From Mesodorylaimus sp. YZB2_4 (taxonomy: Eukaryota; Nematoda; Enoplea; Dorylaimida; Dorylaimidae), in assembly GCA_030248295.1 (NCBI GenBank), contig JASANH010001100.1:351970-415969 (forward strand): a stretch of 64,000 nucleotides of DNA, written 5' to 3'. The position numbers and the translations under genes are program-made. How positions within the stretch are numbered: position 1 is the stretch's first letter; the number at the start of each line of letters is the position of its first letter. The notes below the pieces were generated by a model. That model ran no database searches, had not been told where the DNA came from, and saw only the letters and a program-made list of their open reading frames with translations. This document shows positions 36,501-46,850 of this stretch, one piece after another.

Positions 36501-39500
36501 TGGTTTTTATGCCTTGGATTTCTTGTGGGTTTAATCTACTCGGCAGGTGTTGCGCTTAGAGAGAGAGAACCTTTGATTTTAATAGCTTTTTCTCTGCGGA
36601 CGGGCGGGAGTGGGAGTGACTTTTCGTCTCATGAGCGGGGCATGTTTTTCTATAGTGCTGGCGGGAATGGGCGGGAATGTCTTACAGGAAGAGCCGCGGG
36701 CGGGAAGCAGGAGTGATTTTGGTGAGCCGAGCGCTAAAGGGGAGCATACGACGCTCAGGCAGGCGTGGGCGGGCGCGGGACAAAAAAACAGCTCCCGCCA
36801 TGCCCCTACGTAAAAAATTGGGAAGCCAGACTGATGGGATGGATGTTATAGACATTGGCCACTTCAGTTTTGAAACCAGCCAATTCCAAAATATTTTGAA
36901 AAAAACAAAAGGTTTTCCCAGGCCTCAACAAAATCTTCCCCTCTCCTTCACTTGACTCCTGAATGCTGCAGGGCCCAATCAACATCACATTAGGATGGCA
37001 CGCTTCGCCCATCATCGGGGAAACACCTACCTGTAAGCCCCATATAATGCTATCCGACTGACGATCAAACCCATCAAGGAGCCACCAGCCGCGATGAGAA
37101 GCAAGGTAGCCACTGCAATTGAGGCAGCCATGCGAATGATACGAGTGTGTCTGGGCACATATGACTCCGGTTCCATAGTGATCGGGTTTGATCGCTTTGT
37201 AGCCGCTGCTTTCTCCTCGTAAGCTGCTCGAATGGCCACGTGAGATTGAAGACTACCAGCTGAAAAGATCAGTTGTATTCATTGCTAACCAGCGCAAGGT
37301 GACTTGCTTACCTTCCTCTCTCGTCTCGTACGTGTCCCAGTCCACGGCTAACCTGGCTTCCCTTCTTTTCCAAAACTTCACAAATAAAGCACACCAAACC
37401 AGCGTAGCACAAGACACCATCACTGTGGCCTCGTTGTCCAATCGGAACTGCCATCGGGACAGTTCGCAATCGTGGGACATGTAGACAGGGGCGCAATTGG
37501 GTGGATTGCATATGGGACACATGAATAAGGACCCAGTCTCGCCCGGATGCGGACTGCAAATACGATCAACTTCCGGCTTCTGGCTTGTCTCGGTTGAGAT
37601 AAGGCCATAGATAAAGGCCAATAGACCGAAAACGGATGGAAAAATGAGCATTTTCGTATAGAAGTCCTAAAAATAAAGAGTCCTTCACCGGAGGTAGCTA
37701 ATTCGTACGTTAGACTCTAAACGAACCATAAAAGCAAAATAAAACCCAAATTTCTCCCCAAAATAATTTCGTATTCGATTGAGCGGTTGTGGTTTGAATG
37801 TGGACGCCCATCCTGCCCATTCTACGTGTAGACGTTGGCGTTCTGATAAGTGAGCCTTGGATCCGTGAGTGTAAGGGTGCATAGAGCCGTAAGACCCATC
37901 GTGAAGAGGAAATGCTGCATCGAAGAGACCACGTTCCAGCATGGTATCGATCCCGTGACGACGATCATGCTTTCGGTCGTTACGACATTCCTGAAAGGAA
38001 GTGAAGGTCTGACTCGTGGATGTTCGGGATCCATATCGAAGACACGTTGGTGTGCTATCTACCTTTACCATTATGTCGTGCCGACTGCTTTGTCCACGGC
38101 GTCACTAAGAGACAATGGTTCATGGGTCACGCTCCCTTGAGCACTAGGATACAACGAAACGATCTTTGGCCATTTGTCGCCTCGTCCCTCTCGACTACTT
38201 CCTTCCAAAAATCCGTCTACTTGCCTGATAAACAGACTGGTAGGTCCTGCAGATTAACTACATCGAAACGGGAAGAAGTGAAGGATAGGCGACAAATGGC
38301 ACAAACTGGTCCCCTTTCCAAGATCATACGAGTACCATTTCCAAGGAAACCATGGAAAATCGTTCAGACAAGCAGTCCAACTCGTTAAGTGCGAGAGTAT
38401 TGGAAAATGTTATATAATTTTGGAATTTGCACCCAGACAATTGAAAGAAGGGCATGAATACCTTTTGGGTATTTATGGTTTTCTATTTCTACTCCGTGTG
38501 AATTAAACCACGATGGAAGGCCTAGACAGATCTTGAAAATTGCTGCACATCACTGGCTGACCGTCTGCACAGATCTACGCATGCAAAAGTCGTCCCAGGG
38601 CATCGCGGAGGCGGAAAGCAGAAAACTAAACACCATTTTCCCTCAGAAATACAGATTTGATTAGGAAATAAAAAATTATGGGCTAAGGGCAGTGGCTCCA
38701 AAAAAACCAAGCATACCTGTAAAATATGTTTGACAATCTCTGTACGATGTCTCCATTGAAAAAACGTATCGGGATGATCGATTTTAAACATATGCAAGTG
38801 TTGTCGATCGAAAGTCCAAGTCAATCTTCTACCGCCGAACGAAGGTGGATCATCTGCGTCATCATTTTCTCCCCCCTCATTATCGTCAGTGTATTTAGAA
38901 TTGGAGAAAAAACTCCACCAACTCCTCTTAGTTTTTGAATTTTCTTCTTCGTCCTCATCCAATGCAGTATCTTCCATGATCAATGGCATGCGCATTCGTA
39001 ATCGCTCAGCTTCTCTGCACAGCACGGCCCACGGAACGTGTATTTTAATAAAAACTAGGACATTGCCGCTGTGATCTTGATGTCGATAATATTCCAAAGC
39101 TAATTCGGCTTTCCTTAATTGATCGATATAAAACTGTCTGTGCAAGGCAGCTTCCTTAGCTGGGGATGCCGTCACCATATATTCGTCGTGAGGTTCTGTA
39201 TAGACTAGCACATAATCGACTCGTCTTATTCCATCCAAAAAATAAGAAAGTTTTGATGAATCTGGTTTGCCTTCACCCGAACTATGGATACTGTAATCGG
39301 CATAGTCGAATTCGGGTAGTGGTCGATGAATTGTGCTAGTCGGTGCTGCGGGAAACATAGGAGTTTTACCGATAGAAAATGGATCATCATCCTGGCTGCT
39401 ACGATTCGGATTCGAGTCTTGACCCAATTGAATCTGATTTACATCAGCTGTCGACTTGGCTCGTCGAAATTGGATACGTTTATCATCGTCACTCTGCCAC

Positions 39501-39957
39501 GGCATTGCCGCCTTGGTAAAATGCTGGAAATGATAAGATAATGATTTAGAAACGGATGCGTGAGGTTGATTAAGTATCATTTTCTCGTTGTGAGAAGGGT
39601 AAGAAATGGGTTGGGTTTGTAAACCTGACAAGATGCTCTTCACACGATTGAAGTTTCAAGAAAGCAGTGAGAAATGGCTCATCAATTATGCCCGTACAAG
39701 GTGCAGCCTGGATTCAGAAAGTACATAACAGTGGAAGGGGGAAGGATATTAGGTGCACCACCTACTCACAACGCACCCGCCTTCTGACTCGGCTACGTAA
39801 GCTGCCATAGGACTGTGCACTTCGAGCTCGCTTAGAAAGAGCTCTTCGAAGGGATGGAGTTATGACAGCACCATAGTCCACGGGGTCGAATTGAAGAAAA
39901 TCGAAGTTTAGGCGGATCGAAAATGGTAAAGAGCAACTTTTATGCTCCCACGATTCG
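33505..39957 (-). CDS. Anoctamin (TMEM16 family scramblase/Ca2+-activated channel); 5' end incomplete
   Basis: Exons (minus): 39957-39770, 39624-38717, 37990-37727, 37666-37312, 37259-37031, 35844-35548, 35308-34895 and 34234-33505 (stop). All phases agree and give ~1127 residues; the start Met is upstream and unplaced. The N-terminal dimerisation-type region has RRVDYVLVYTEPHDEY and VFIKIHVPWAVLCREAERLR. Then come GIDTMLERGLF..AAFPLHDG, EWAGWASTFKPQPLNRIRNY with FGEKFGFYFAF, a Cys-rich loop (MCPICNPPNC), TM segments, and CPKTTEQFLSSLLWKLFIFE. The conserved EYMEMMIQFSF and LNNVAEIRVDGINF carry acidic residues at family Ca2+-site positions. The end is ICNAALIAFTSE..PR and REYLVRTK. Members are dimeric ten-TM proteins acting as Ca2+-activated Cl- channels or lipid scramblases; which applies here is not visible. 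Intron 3 uses an unusual donor, ATG|GTTCGT. C. elegans relatives are anoh-1 and anoh-2. Confidence 0.92.
34375..34760 (+). repeat. Dispersed repeat C, longest copy (anoctamin intron 7)
   Basis: It starts TGTAACCAGCGCACTCAGGC, with GACCGAAGTCTCTGGG, CTCCGACTGGAGGAAGGC and CCGCCAGTAATGCTGGTTAC. The tail is CCTCTCCAGGCGAGGCAGAA with TTTTTGAGACCATTCGCTCC. Head and tail blocks recur at 14490-14700, 24700-24850 and 27865-28430. No coding capacity is evident, so it is a non-autonomous element of unknown class. Confidence 0.65.
35413..35490 (-). repeat. tRNA-like sequence in anoctamin intron 6
   Basis: The minus strand shows a box A-like GCGGGATTAGTATATGC and a perfect box B GGGTTCGATCCCACTC. The cloverleaf is not clean. 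It is probably another SINE head rather than a tRNA gene. Confidence 0.4.
36120..36790 (+). repeat. GGGCGGGA-rich tract in anoctamin intron 5
   Basis: Two clusters of purine-G words (GCGGGAGTG, GGGCGGGAA, GCGGGCGGGA and similar) occur at 36180-36330 and 36595-36790. They are separated by ordinary A/T-rich sequence. The tract lies entirely within the 1.2-kb intron between exons 37259-37031 and 35844-35548. It looks like a degenerate simple repeat or an element with G-rich ends. Confidence 0.6.
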
Positions 39958-41257
39958 CTATTGTTTCACTCTGACATCGTTGCATGACAACGGCCCTATG
40001 GCTCATCAAAAAAGCGCGACCGCGCGAAATCAATGGCCAGCCCTGACATTTTAGGTCGTGAATTGGTCAGGCCAGTGGTCGTGACTGGTCAGGCATAAAG
40101 CTAATAAGAATGTTAGACAGGAAATGGAGGCATTGCATTTCTAAAGTGGTTTTCTAAAGAAACCATGGAGCATGAGGTAGTTTGATGTTACGGTTGACTG
40201 CGAATTAATACCAAGGGGACAATTTGATGCAGAATGTGGTAGCAGTTGTTGTTGGGGGGGGGGGGGGGGGCTTGTTAGAAAATAGGAGCAAGCTCGAAAG
40301 CCTTTTGAAGCATTGGCATGTATGCAAGGTGAGAAGTGAAAGGCGTTCTGTTTTTATACGCATAATGAACTGATACATAGTCCTATCCCGCTCATCGCGT
40401 GTATTCCCTCCCTTCCCCCCCCCCCCCCCCCCATGCGTCGACGTAGGTATATGTTTTTCCCTCGTTTAGTTGCCCTTGTAGTAAGATAAAATTTGGATAT
40501 AATCCACTCAAAGTTTTTTCTTGTTAGTGTGAGTTGCCTTCACCAGCAGTTTTTGCGACGATAGTCGATGGGCATTCTGTTATGATGCTTCAAATCGAGA
40601 ATAGGGTACAGAAGGGAGCTGTAGTCATGTACTGCTGGACACGGCCAATGTTCGCAGCAATTTAGAGACCTAGTACGTTGGATAGAGATCAACGGCAGAT
40701 TTAGAGCCATAAAGAAGTCAGTCAAATAGAGAATAAACTTATCGCTAAAGGGGCGTCCATGTTGCACCTCGGCTGCCGAGCAAGCCGAGCATCAGCTGAG
40801 GTGTCCTTCACATCAGGTCAGCTCAGCCAGCTCAGCTTTGCGGCTGACTGAGTTTGGCTAACTCAGCTGGACTAGCTCAGCTAGCTGACGCAAGCTGAGG
40901 CAACCGAGGTGTGCAATGTGAAGAAACCACAGCACAGCTGGCGGCTCGGTTGCATGTTGACTTGGAAGGAAAGTGGATGCCATGATGTGTTATATCTTGG
41001 ATCCTCGAATAGGTAATTTACCGCCTCTGGCGTACTCGATATAATAATTTTCTAGGAGTTGTTTGGGTGTTTATGGCATATTATTAAAAAGTATAGCATA
41101 GATGGGCACTACACCGGCACCGTTGAGCACAGATACTAATACTTCGTTTTTATGATATCTATGCCTTGTCAGTTGCACCAAATACTGTATTCTAAAACGC
41201 ATATTGTCCACTGTATCTTAAGTTTGCAATAGAAGCATAGCAAAACTGGTTTCTTCA
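39958..41257. other. Intergenic region upstream of anoctamin
   Basis: The missing anoctamin 5' exon(s) should lie here or beyond. It contains a G-run near 40255, a C-run near 40416 and the foldback element at 40762-40916. Confidence 0.45.
40762..40916. repeat. GCTGAG/CTCAGC-rich foldback element
   Basis: The ends are near-complementary (TTGCACCTCGG at 40762 and CCGAGGTGTGCAA ending 40916). The interior is packed with CTCAGC, GCTGAG and AGCTGA words on both strands, so it can fold on itself. About 155 bp. Confidence 0.6.
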
Positions 41258-41748
41258 ATGAAGGTGCATATCTTCTTGCTTTTGCTTCTCGAAATTCAAG
41301 AAAATTCCCAAGATCCCTCGCTAGCTCAGCACGGAAAAATCGTGGGTCTTGTAATGTACATAGCTACTGTTGAAGACCAAAGAAGTGGTTCATACAGTTT
41401 TTGTGACCGCTTATTACTTCATCTTCATTTCAAGAATCCTTATCAATTAGTTGCCCATGTTATGGTAATGGTTAGCGTAATCGTAATGGTGCAGCAGCGG
41501 AGTCAAATGTGGACCCTTACTTTCAGGATGGTCATATTCGGATATCTCTTATGCACCTCGGAATAAATACATCCGTTCTGTTTTATAATTTATTATTTGC
41601 AAGTTTCGGCAGCTGCAACGACTCTTTATCCCACTTGAGTTTATTGAACAGTTGGTTTGAAAGCACAAAATATGGATATGATGAGTGCAGTTTTGGTCAA
41701 CCATCATTTGACAAAGAGGATGACCAAATTGTGATTCAAAACTATTGA
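41258..41748 (+). CDS. Putative small secreted protein, two exons, function unknown
   Basis: Exon 1 is 41258-41464 and exon 2 is 41527-41748, joined by a 62-bp intron (ATG|GTAATG ... CTTTCAG). Both exons are exact multiples of three and the phase is 0, giving about 142 residues. The N-terminus (MKVHIFLLLLLEIQENSQD) looks like a signal peptide. The rest holds three Cys, one N-glycosylation sequon (NTS) and an acidic C-terminus. No family was recognised. The call rests on splice signals, phase and the signal peptide only. Confidence 0.45.
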
Positions 41749-42126
41749 ATTCCTTGAATTGCAAACAAAGCATTCTCCCATCTCTGTCCTTATTTGTTCA
41801 TCTGAACACTTCTAGCAAACAAGCATCCCTCCATTGCCTCTTCTCTAACTAGCAACAAGCATGTTTTTAATTAGAGGCATCTGTTATTGCTTACTCTTTG
41901 AAGAATCAGATCGAGGGTGCAGGAGCGCCTAAATAAACCTATTTTCACAAAGGCCTAATAAATCTTTGCTGTTCACCTGACCACACCTCGGTGGCCACTG
42001 GTGATCATACACCAACCCTTTGCGCCAATCATAAATAGCCTTGCAGTGACAGCTAAGTCAGTCCTTCAACTACCTTCAAAACTTTTGGTCATCGTGCTTT
42101 TTGTACCGCCAGTACTTTGAGACCAG

Positions 42127-43993
42127 ATGGAAAAGTTGACTCTGTTTGTATTGCTCTTCCTAACTTCCCTATCTCTGTGCCAGTGTGGGATCACCAGTCG
42201 CAACTGTCACGATTCGATCACCGCTTACCATGAGTGCGCCAACAAAGCTCATGAATATGCTCAAAAACGAGCCTTGAACTCGGGCGATGCTAAAGGCAAA
42301 GTGGAAGCGTGTTTCACCAAGTAAGGCTTAGGTTTCAGTTTCCGGTGGTCTCTGGGACGTGACTCCATTGAGGAGGCAGACGAGTAAAAACCCTGGCTCT
42401 ACTTCTGAATGACAGAGTTAATGGAATTCCAGTTTGTTTTTCGTGCCTCAAGAAGCCTCAAGTTTTGGGCTGTAGGGACCATAATTTTTTTAGACTTCCT
42501 GAAACTTCCAGAGACTTTTGGTGGTTTTGCTTCTGAGATCCATGAATTTTTGACGCTCTTATTAGAAACGGTGCAAATAACGGTATTTTTCACCGTGTAC
42601 TGTAACTGTCCTTATGCACGATAATTTGAATTTGTAGGAACGGATGCAAAAAGCCAGTACCACCTTCCTCTCGCCAACGCAATCCAGCCGACGTGAATCC
42701 TGAGTTCCAACAGCTTGATCAATGTAGACAAGATATTGCTGAAAAATATGCGACTTTGCTTCAAGCTTGTGTTCAAAAAGTGGTCGATGATTTTGAGCTG
42801 CCGTTTTTCGAGGTTAGGAAAAATGTAACCAGTGGGAACACATCCGCTGAGTCGTCTATGGAAGAGGACTTGTCTGAGGAAGCGGTTCTGGACCTTTTCG
42901 ATGAGGCGTGCGGACCCAAGGGCAACAAAGAGGCTGTGAAAAAGTGCGTGGTAGAAGTGGGCAATGCAACAAGACCTGCACGCAAGGAAATGAAAGACAT
43001 ATTCGATGAGCGATGCAAGGCAATCGCCCAGTGCAAGAAAAGGTAAGTAGCAGATGACCTCAATCGTCTAGCGGGAAAGGCTTGCTTGACGGACAAAGGT
43101 AATCGCGTACTTTGTTTTATGGAGGGGGCATTCCTTTTTTATCCCTATCAGAGGTTTTTCCCCAGCACCATGGTAAAACTGCACTCCCTCACCCAAACAT
43201 GACCATCTTCATCATCATTTTTGATCATATTTAGGTAGGAATCGACGCAAAAGTTAGTGCCATGCGAGTGCATAACGTCTCACCGATTTTATATCCTTGT
43301 CTCTAATGAGACCGCTTGCATTGTTTCCGTCACACAATGCACCTGGGCAGGCTACCAAAGGGCCTGCTTGAAAGGCTGGATTTGCTTCGCGCACTACGGC
43401 GAGCTTTGCTGGCCATCTCTCCAAAAGGCATGCTCTCCACAGTATACCTCTGACGGGATTTCAAACTTGTATCTCTCACCAATGAACCTTAACACAGAGC
43501 TGTATGAGTGCTATAAATTGACCTCTCAACGAACACGTGCTGGCGAGCAGATACTCATCCGGGTGATGCTTCTGCTAACCGAGACAAGGATGAATGGTTT
43601 TGAAAACGGTGCTGCCGCGGTGTCTTTCCAATGAGCACCCATACCCTTTAAAACTCATCCTCAATCCAACGTTCAACCGAAGACGAGTCTGTTAATTTCC
43701 AGTTTCTCTCTCCCTCGTGGAAGATGGCCCCGCCCCACAGTACACATTCCACTTTCAGGTTAGACAAATGCGAGCCGGTGCTCAGATCAATCGATAAATC
43801 GATTTGTAACTGCAATAACGAAGTTTCGCACAAGGAATACGATCGAATGTGGCGAGAAGTACCAAGCTGTGCCAAGCTACCTGTCAAACCAAATTCCAGT
43901 GGCGCTTACTTTACTATCGATTGCGTAAACGCTCCCAGAGATATTTGCGATGACGGATTTGATGCCTTCTATCGCTCCCTACCTAAATTTTAA
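42127..43993 (+). CDS. Secreted Cys-rich protein, 277 aa, function unknown
   Basis: Exons are 42127-42320, 42638-43042 and 43759-43993 (stop TAA). All junctions are phase 2 and agree, with donors AA|GTAAGG and AG|GTAAGT and acceptors ttgtag and tttcag. The signal peptide (MEKLTLFVLLFLTSLSLC) is followed by a mature chain with about 14 Cys in pairs, e.g. NC..YHEC, QC..QAC, EAC..KKC, RC..AQC, KC..ICNC, SC..DC..ICDD. The Cys spacing suggests a helical, disulfide-stapled fold, but I do not recognise a named domain. It is probably extracellular. The second intron (716 bp) contains a Cys-containing open stretch (43230-43634) whose phase does not fit the neighbouring exons. Confidence 0.85.
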
Positions 43994-44344
43994 GGTTACT
44001 AGGTCTTTGACATTTAAAATCATGTTGCCTACGATGAAACTAAATAAAAATTTAAAAATCGTTAACTCGCGCTGCTTTCGCGGGAACTATGTACAGTATC
44101 TCTACCATGGTTTGTTGACTCATCCCTTCAGAGTTAGTTTGGACCAACTGTCACCCCCTTCCAAGACGGGGAATACTGAGACAGTGCTTACAGGTCAGTT
44201 CTCTTCAATAGAACGGTTTCGAGCCTATTGAAATCCATTGTTAAGAAAACATTCAGGAGGGTGGTATGTGAGTTCGACAGGGTCGAATTCGTGAATTTGT
44301 GATTTCTTATTGGGGCCCAAGCAAAAATTTACAAAAAAATCATC
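43994..44344. other. Short intergenic spacer
   Basis: 350 bp of A/T-rich DNA between two plus-strand genes. A stop codon in frame just upstream of 44345 supports the ATG at 44345 as start, unless an upstream exon joins there. Confidence 0.4.
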
Positions 44345-44992
44345 ATGCCCCTCATTCTTTTCTTAGTGGAGGGAGGGATAGATAACATTCTTACTTGGCA
44401 ACTGCCCATACCCCAACTATTCCAACAAATTGTCACCATAATAGTATGTCTGATTACCAACATTCTAATGGTGAGTGTTCTTGCTTGGCATCCAAAAATT
44501 ACTGAAATATGGTACTTTTTGACTTCCACGATTATATTCGCTTTTATCTACGAATACGGGCTCGTTGTCTTGATTAGATGTTATCGTTATCTTCGCGACA
44601 AAGCCGCTTCCAAAGCACAAACGGCCCAAGGCATTTTTGTGTTATCTACTGGAGCGAACGGCGAGATAATTATGGCAGCTAACAATGAAGCCGCCATGGA
44701 AAGTCGAATGTATTCCGATCTGCCACCTGACTACGCCCTAGCTGTTTCCATGATGACACTCGAAGACTCCAACAAGCTTACCAATGCTGCTCCCATCACT
44801 GAAACTACCATTTCGGAAGAGCCAGAAATCAAATCCGAAACAGGGCCTAATTTGTCGAGCTTACGTCACGCAAATGAAAACGGATGCGAACAGGAAAGGA
44901 AGGAGGATGGGCACGCGGATGAAGAAAATGCACCACCGCCCACGTACGAAGAAGCTCGTCAATTACAACACGCACGAAATTCGACAAACTGA
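44345..44992 (+). CDS. Membrane protein with two TM segments and C-terminal PPxY motifs
   Basis: Single frame of 215 codons. Two hydrophobic helices (about residues 25-47, IVTIIVCLITNILMVSVLAW; and 53-76, WYFLTSTIIFAFIYEYGLVV) are followed by a long cytosolic tail. The tail carries two PY-type motifs, LPPDY and PPPTYEEA, which in general bind WW domains such as those of Nedd4-type ubiquitin ligases. It could act as an adaptor or be endocytosed (inference). Upstream exons encoding further TM segments cannot be excluded, because the N-terminus is short and lacks a signal. It converges on the four-TM gene at 45288-46202. Confidence 0.6.
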   Translation: MPLILFLVEGGIDNILTWQLPIPQLFQQIVTIIVCLITNILMVSVLAWHPKITEIWYFLTSTIIFAFIYEYGLVVLIRCYRYLRDKAASKAQTAQGIFVLSTGANGEIIMAANNEAAMESRMYSDLPPDYALAVSMMTLEDSNKLTNAAPITETTISEEPEIKSETGPNLSSLRHANENGCEQERKEDGHADEENAPPPTYEEARQLQHARNSTN

Positions 44993-45287
44993 ACGATGAA
45001 CTGATGATTGGCCAAAACCTGTTTCAGAAAATCGGGTGTACTTGGGCACTGCACCATATAAGCTGTTCTCTTCGCGATGATCGCTTGATTTCGAGCGAAC
45101 GAGGTGAACGTGTATCGAATACTCACACATTGTAACCTGCGTCTTTTTGTGCTGAAAAATTTGTGTAAAATTATCATGGACGAGTATATTTTTGAACACG
45201 GGTTAGAAAAAACGAAATATACAACTAACTCCTACGATATAGATATAAATTAGGCATATAAAATTGTATGACTAGATATCGCTCTGG

Positions 45288-46202
45288 TCACCTTATCAAA
45301 CTCATCAGATTCGATTCTTCAACCATGATGATGCGGGATTCTTTCGTTCCATTCGATTGTTGGCGGCCATACACGGGCAAGTGCGATTCGGCGGGCGATA
45401 CGATATTGCTGCGAGGAATGGCAAGAATAATGGGCGTTTTGCTCGCGATCCAGGTTTTCAATTTCGTACCGAATTTGCTGCAAGCGAGCGCGCTCAAACC
45501 AATGATGACCAGTTCTAGCACGTTGGTGTAGTAGTTGACTTGCATCAGGATGATGACGAGATACCAGCTGTCGCTGCCGGGGTAGTAGCTGACGGGATAC
45601 ATATCGCCGTAGCGAGTGTACCACAAACCGAGATTGATGACGCGAGTGCCTGCACCGAGGACCACGAGGGAGAAGAACCACACAAACAGAGGAATCGAAC
45701 TGATGAGATACAACACGTAAAAGTCGAGGAAGGAGTTGAATTCTTTCTTGTCCCTCTTGAAGCCGAGCACGACGCGATAGACGTTGAAGATCAGACAAAA
45801 CAGGACGCCGATGGTGACAAATATGGGCCACAAACTCACGCAATGGCATTTGCTGTTGTCGAACTTGACTCCTTTCGAAGCCAATTCTTCGGCAGCCAAT
45901 TCGCAGCGAGCGATATCGCGCATGATCGGAGATAGACGAGTCTTCGGGGGCAGATACCAGGCGCTGATCAAACGCTCGTCGCTGACGTCGTAGTTGGGCG
46001 ATGGCGTCTTGCAGGCGTAGTTGACGATGCCCAGTTGCATAGCGAACGGCCACACGTCGGTGATGTTGCTCGCATTGTCGCCACTGGTGACATCGACAGG
46101 AGGTTTGCGCGTGTAGATTTGACCGGAGAAAATACTCGTTAAAATAAAGATCGAATTGATCGAAACGATGAGATAGAAGATCTTGAAAAACCAAAGACGC
46201 AT
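45288..46202 (-). CDS. Four-TM membrane protein of unknown function
   Basis: ATG at 46202, 304 residues, no intron. The longer upstream frame begins at a GTG and is not a eukaryotic start. TM1 is at the N-terminus (MRLWFFKIFYLIVSINSIFI). A ~100-residue extracellular loop with an Asn sequon (NIT) and three or four Cys (CKT, CEL, CHC) follows. TM2 (LWPIFVTIGVLFCLIF), TM3 (YVLYLISSIPLFVWFFSLVV), a second loop and TM4 (NVLELVIIGLSALAC) complete the membrane part, then a hydrophilic tail. This tetraspan topology resembles claudin/MARVEL-like proteins, but no signature (such as GLWxxC) is present. It is convergent with the PPxY protein gene 295 bp away. Confidence 0.75.
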   Translation of the reverse strand: MRLWFFKIFYLIVSINSIFILTSIFSGQIYTRKPPVDVTSGDNASNITDVWPFAMQLGIVNYACKTPSPNYDVSDERLISAWYLPPKTRLSPIMRDIARCELAAEELASKGVKFDNSKCHCVSLWPIFVTIGVLFCLIFNVYRVVLGFKRDKKEFNSFLDFYVLYLISSIPLFVWFFSLVVLGAGTRVINLGLWYTRYGDMYPVSYYPGSDSWYLVIILMQVNYYTNVLELVIIGLSALACSKFGTKLKTWIASKTPIILAIPRSNIVSPAESHLPVYGRQQSNGTKESRIIMVEESNLMSLIR

Positions 46203-46850
46203 TCTTGATGGCTGCTCGAGTAAAACAAAAATTTCAAGAGGGGGTGCGAAAAGCAGATGAAAAGAAGCACCGGACCGTACTGAACAGCGTACAGAAAACG
46301 AATGACGATGCGTCTTACTGCCTGACGTGTTCGACTGCACTTTACACTACTTTGAATTGACCAATCACGTGCATCCTAAACCGCGTCGGATGGCCGGACT
46401 AGCAAGTCAGTGAGCACGTGATCGTTTCCGTTTTTCTTTTTGATCCCAGGCCGTATTTGTAAAGCGGTTTCTCGCAGCTTCCAGGTACCGGTTCCAGGTA
46501 GGTGACCGTTTTAAAATGATGTGGAAAAATGGCTTTGGCGGAGAGTATGCAAGAGAGTACATTCGTAGAGGAAGGTAAGGACTTTTATGGCATTTTTTCG
46601 AACTATTTCTTACCATCAGACATAATGATTTAATAAACGGAAGCAAGTACGGCAGAGCTCTTCAAATTTATAAGAAACATGAAACTGCGCCTGAGTACAA
46701 TTACTTTTATAGAGTCTATCTTTGCCTGCAGTAGTTTCTGGGGTACTAACGATAAGGTTGATCATGCTTCAGCGTCTGGCAGTATTTTGGCAAATAATAT
46801 TCCGCGTAATCGATCACAAATATCATAAAGAATTGAGATCTAGAGAGTCT
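46203..46850. other. Intergenic spacer, 0.65 kb
   Basis: It should contain the promoter of the minus-strand four-TM gene ending at 46202 and the 3' UTR of the next gene. No specific element was recognised. Confidence 0.4.

Noticed and set aside
43230-43634. Cys-containing frame inside intron 2 of the secreted protein gene as an extra exon
   Set aside because: The nearest acceptors give phase 0 or an immediate stop, while the flanking exons need phase 2. The direct splice 43042 to 43759 fits perfectly.
45319-46194. A 291-codon minus-strand frame rich in Arg and Gln
   Set aside because: It overlaps the four-TM gene in another frame of the same strand. Its composition is what a shifted reading of that gene would give, and it has no hydrophobic or domain features.
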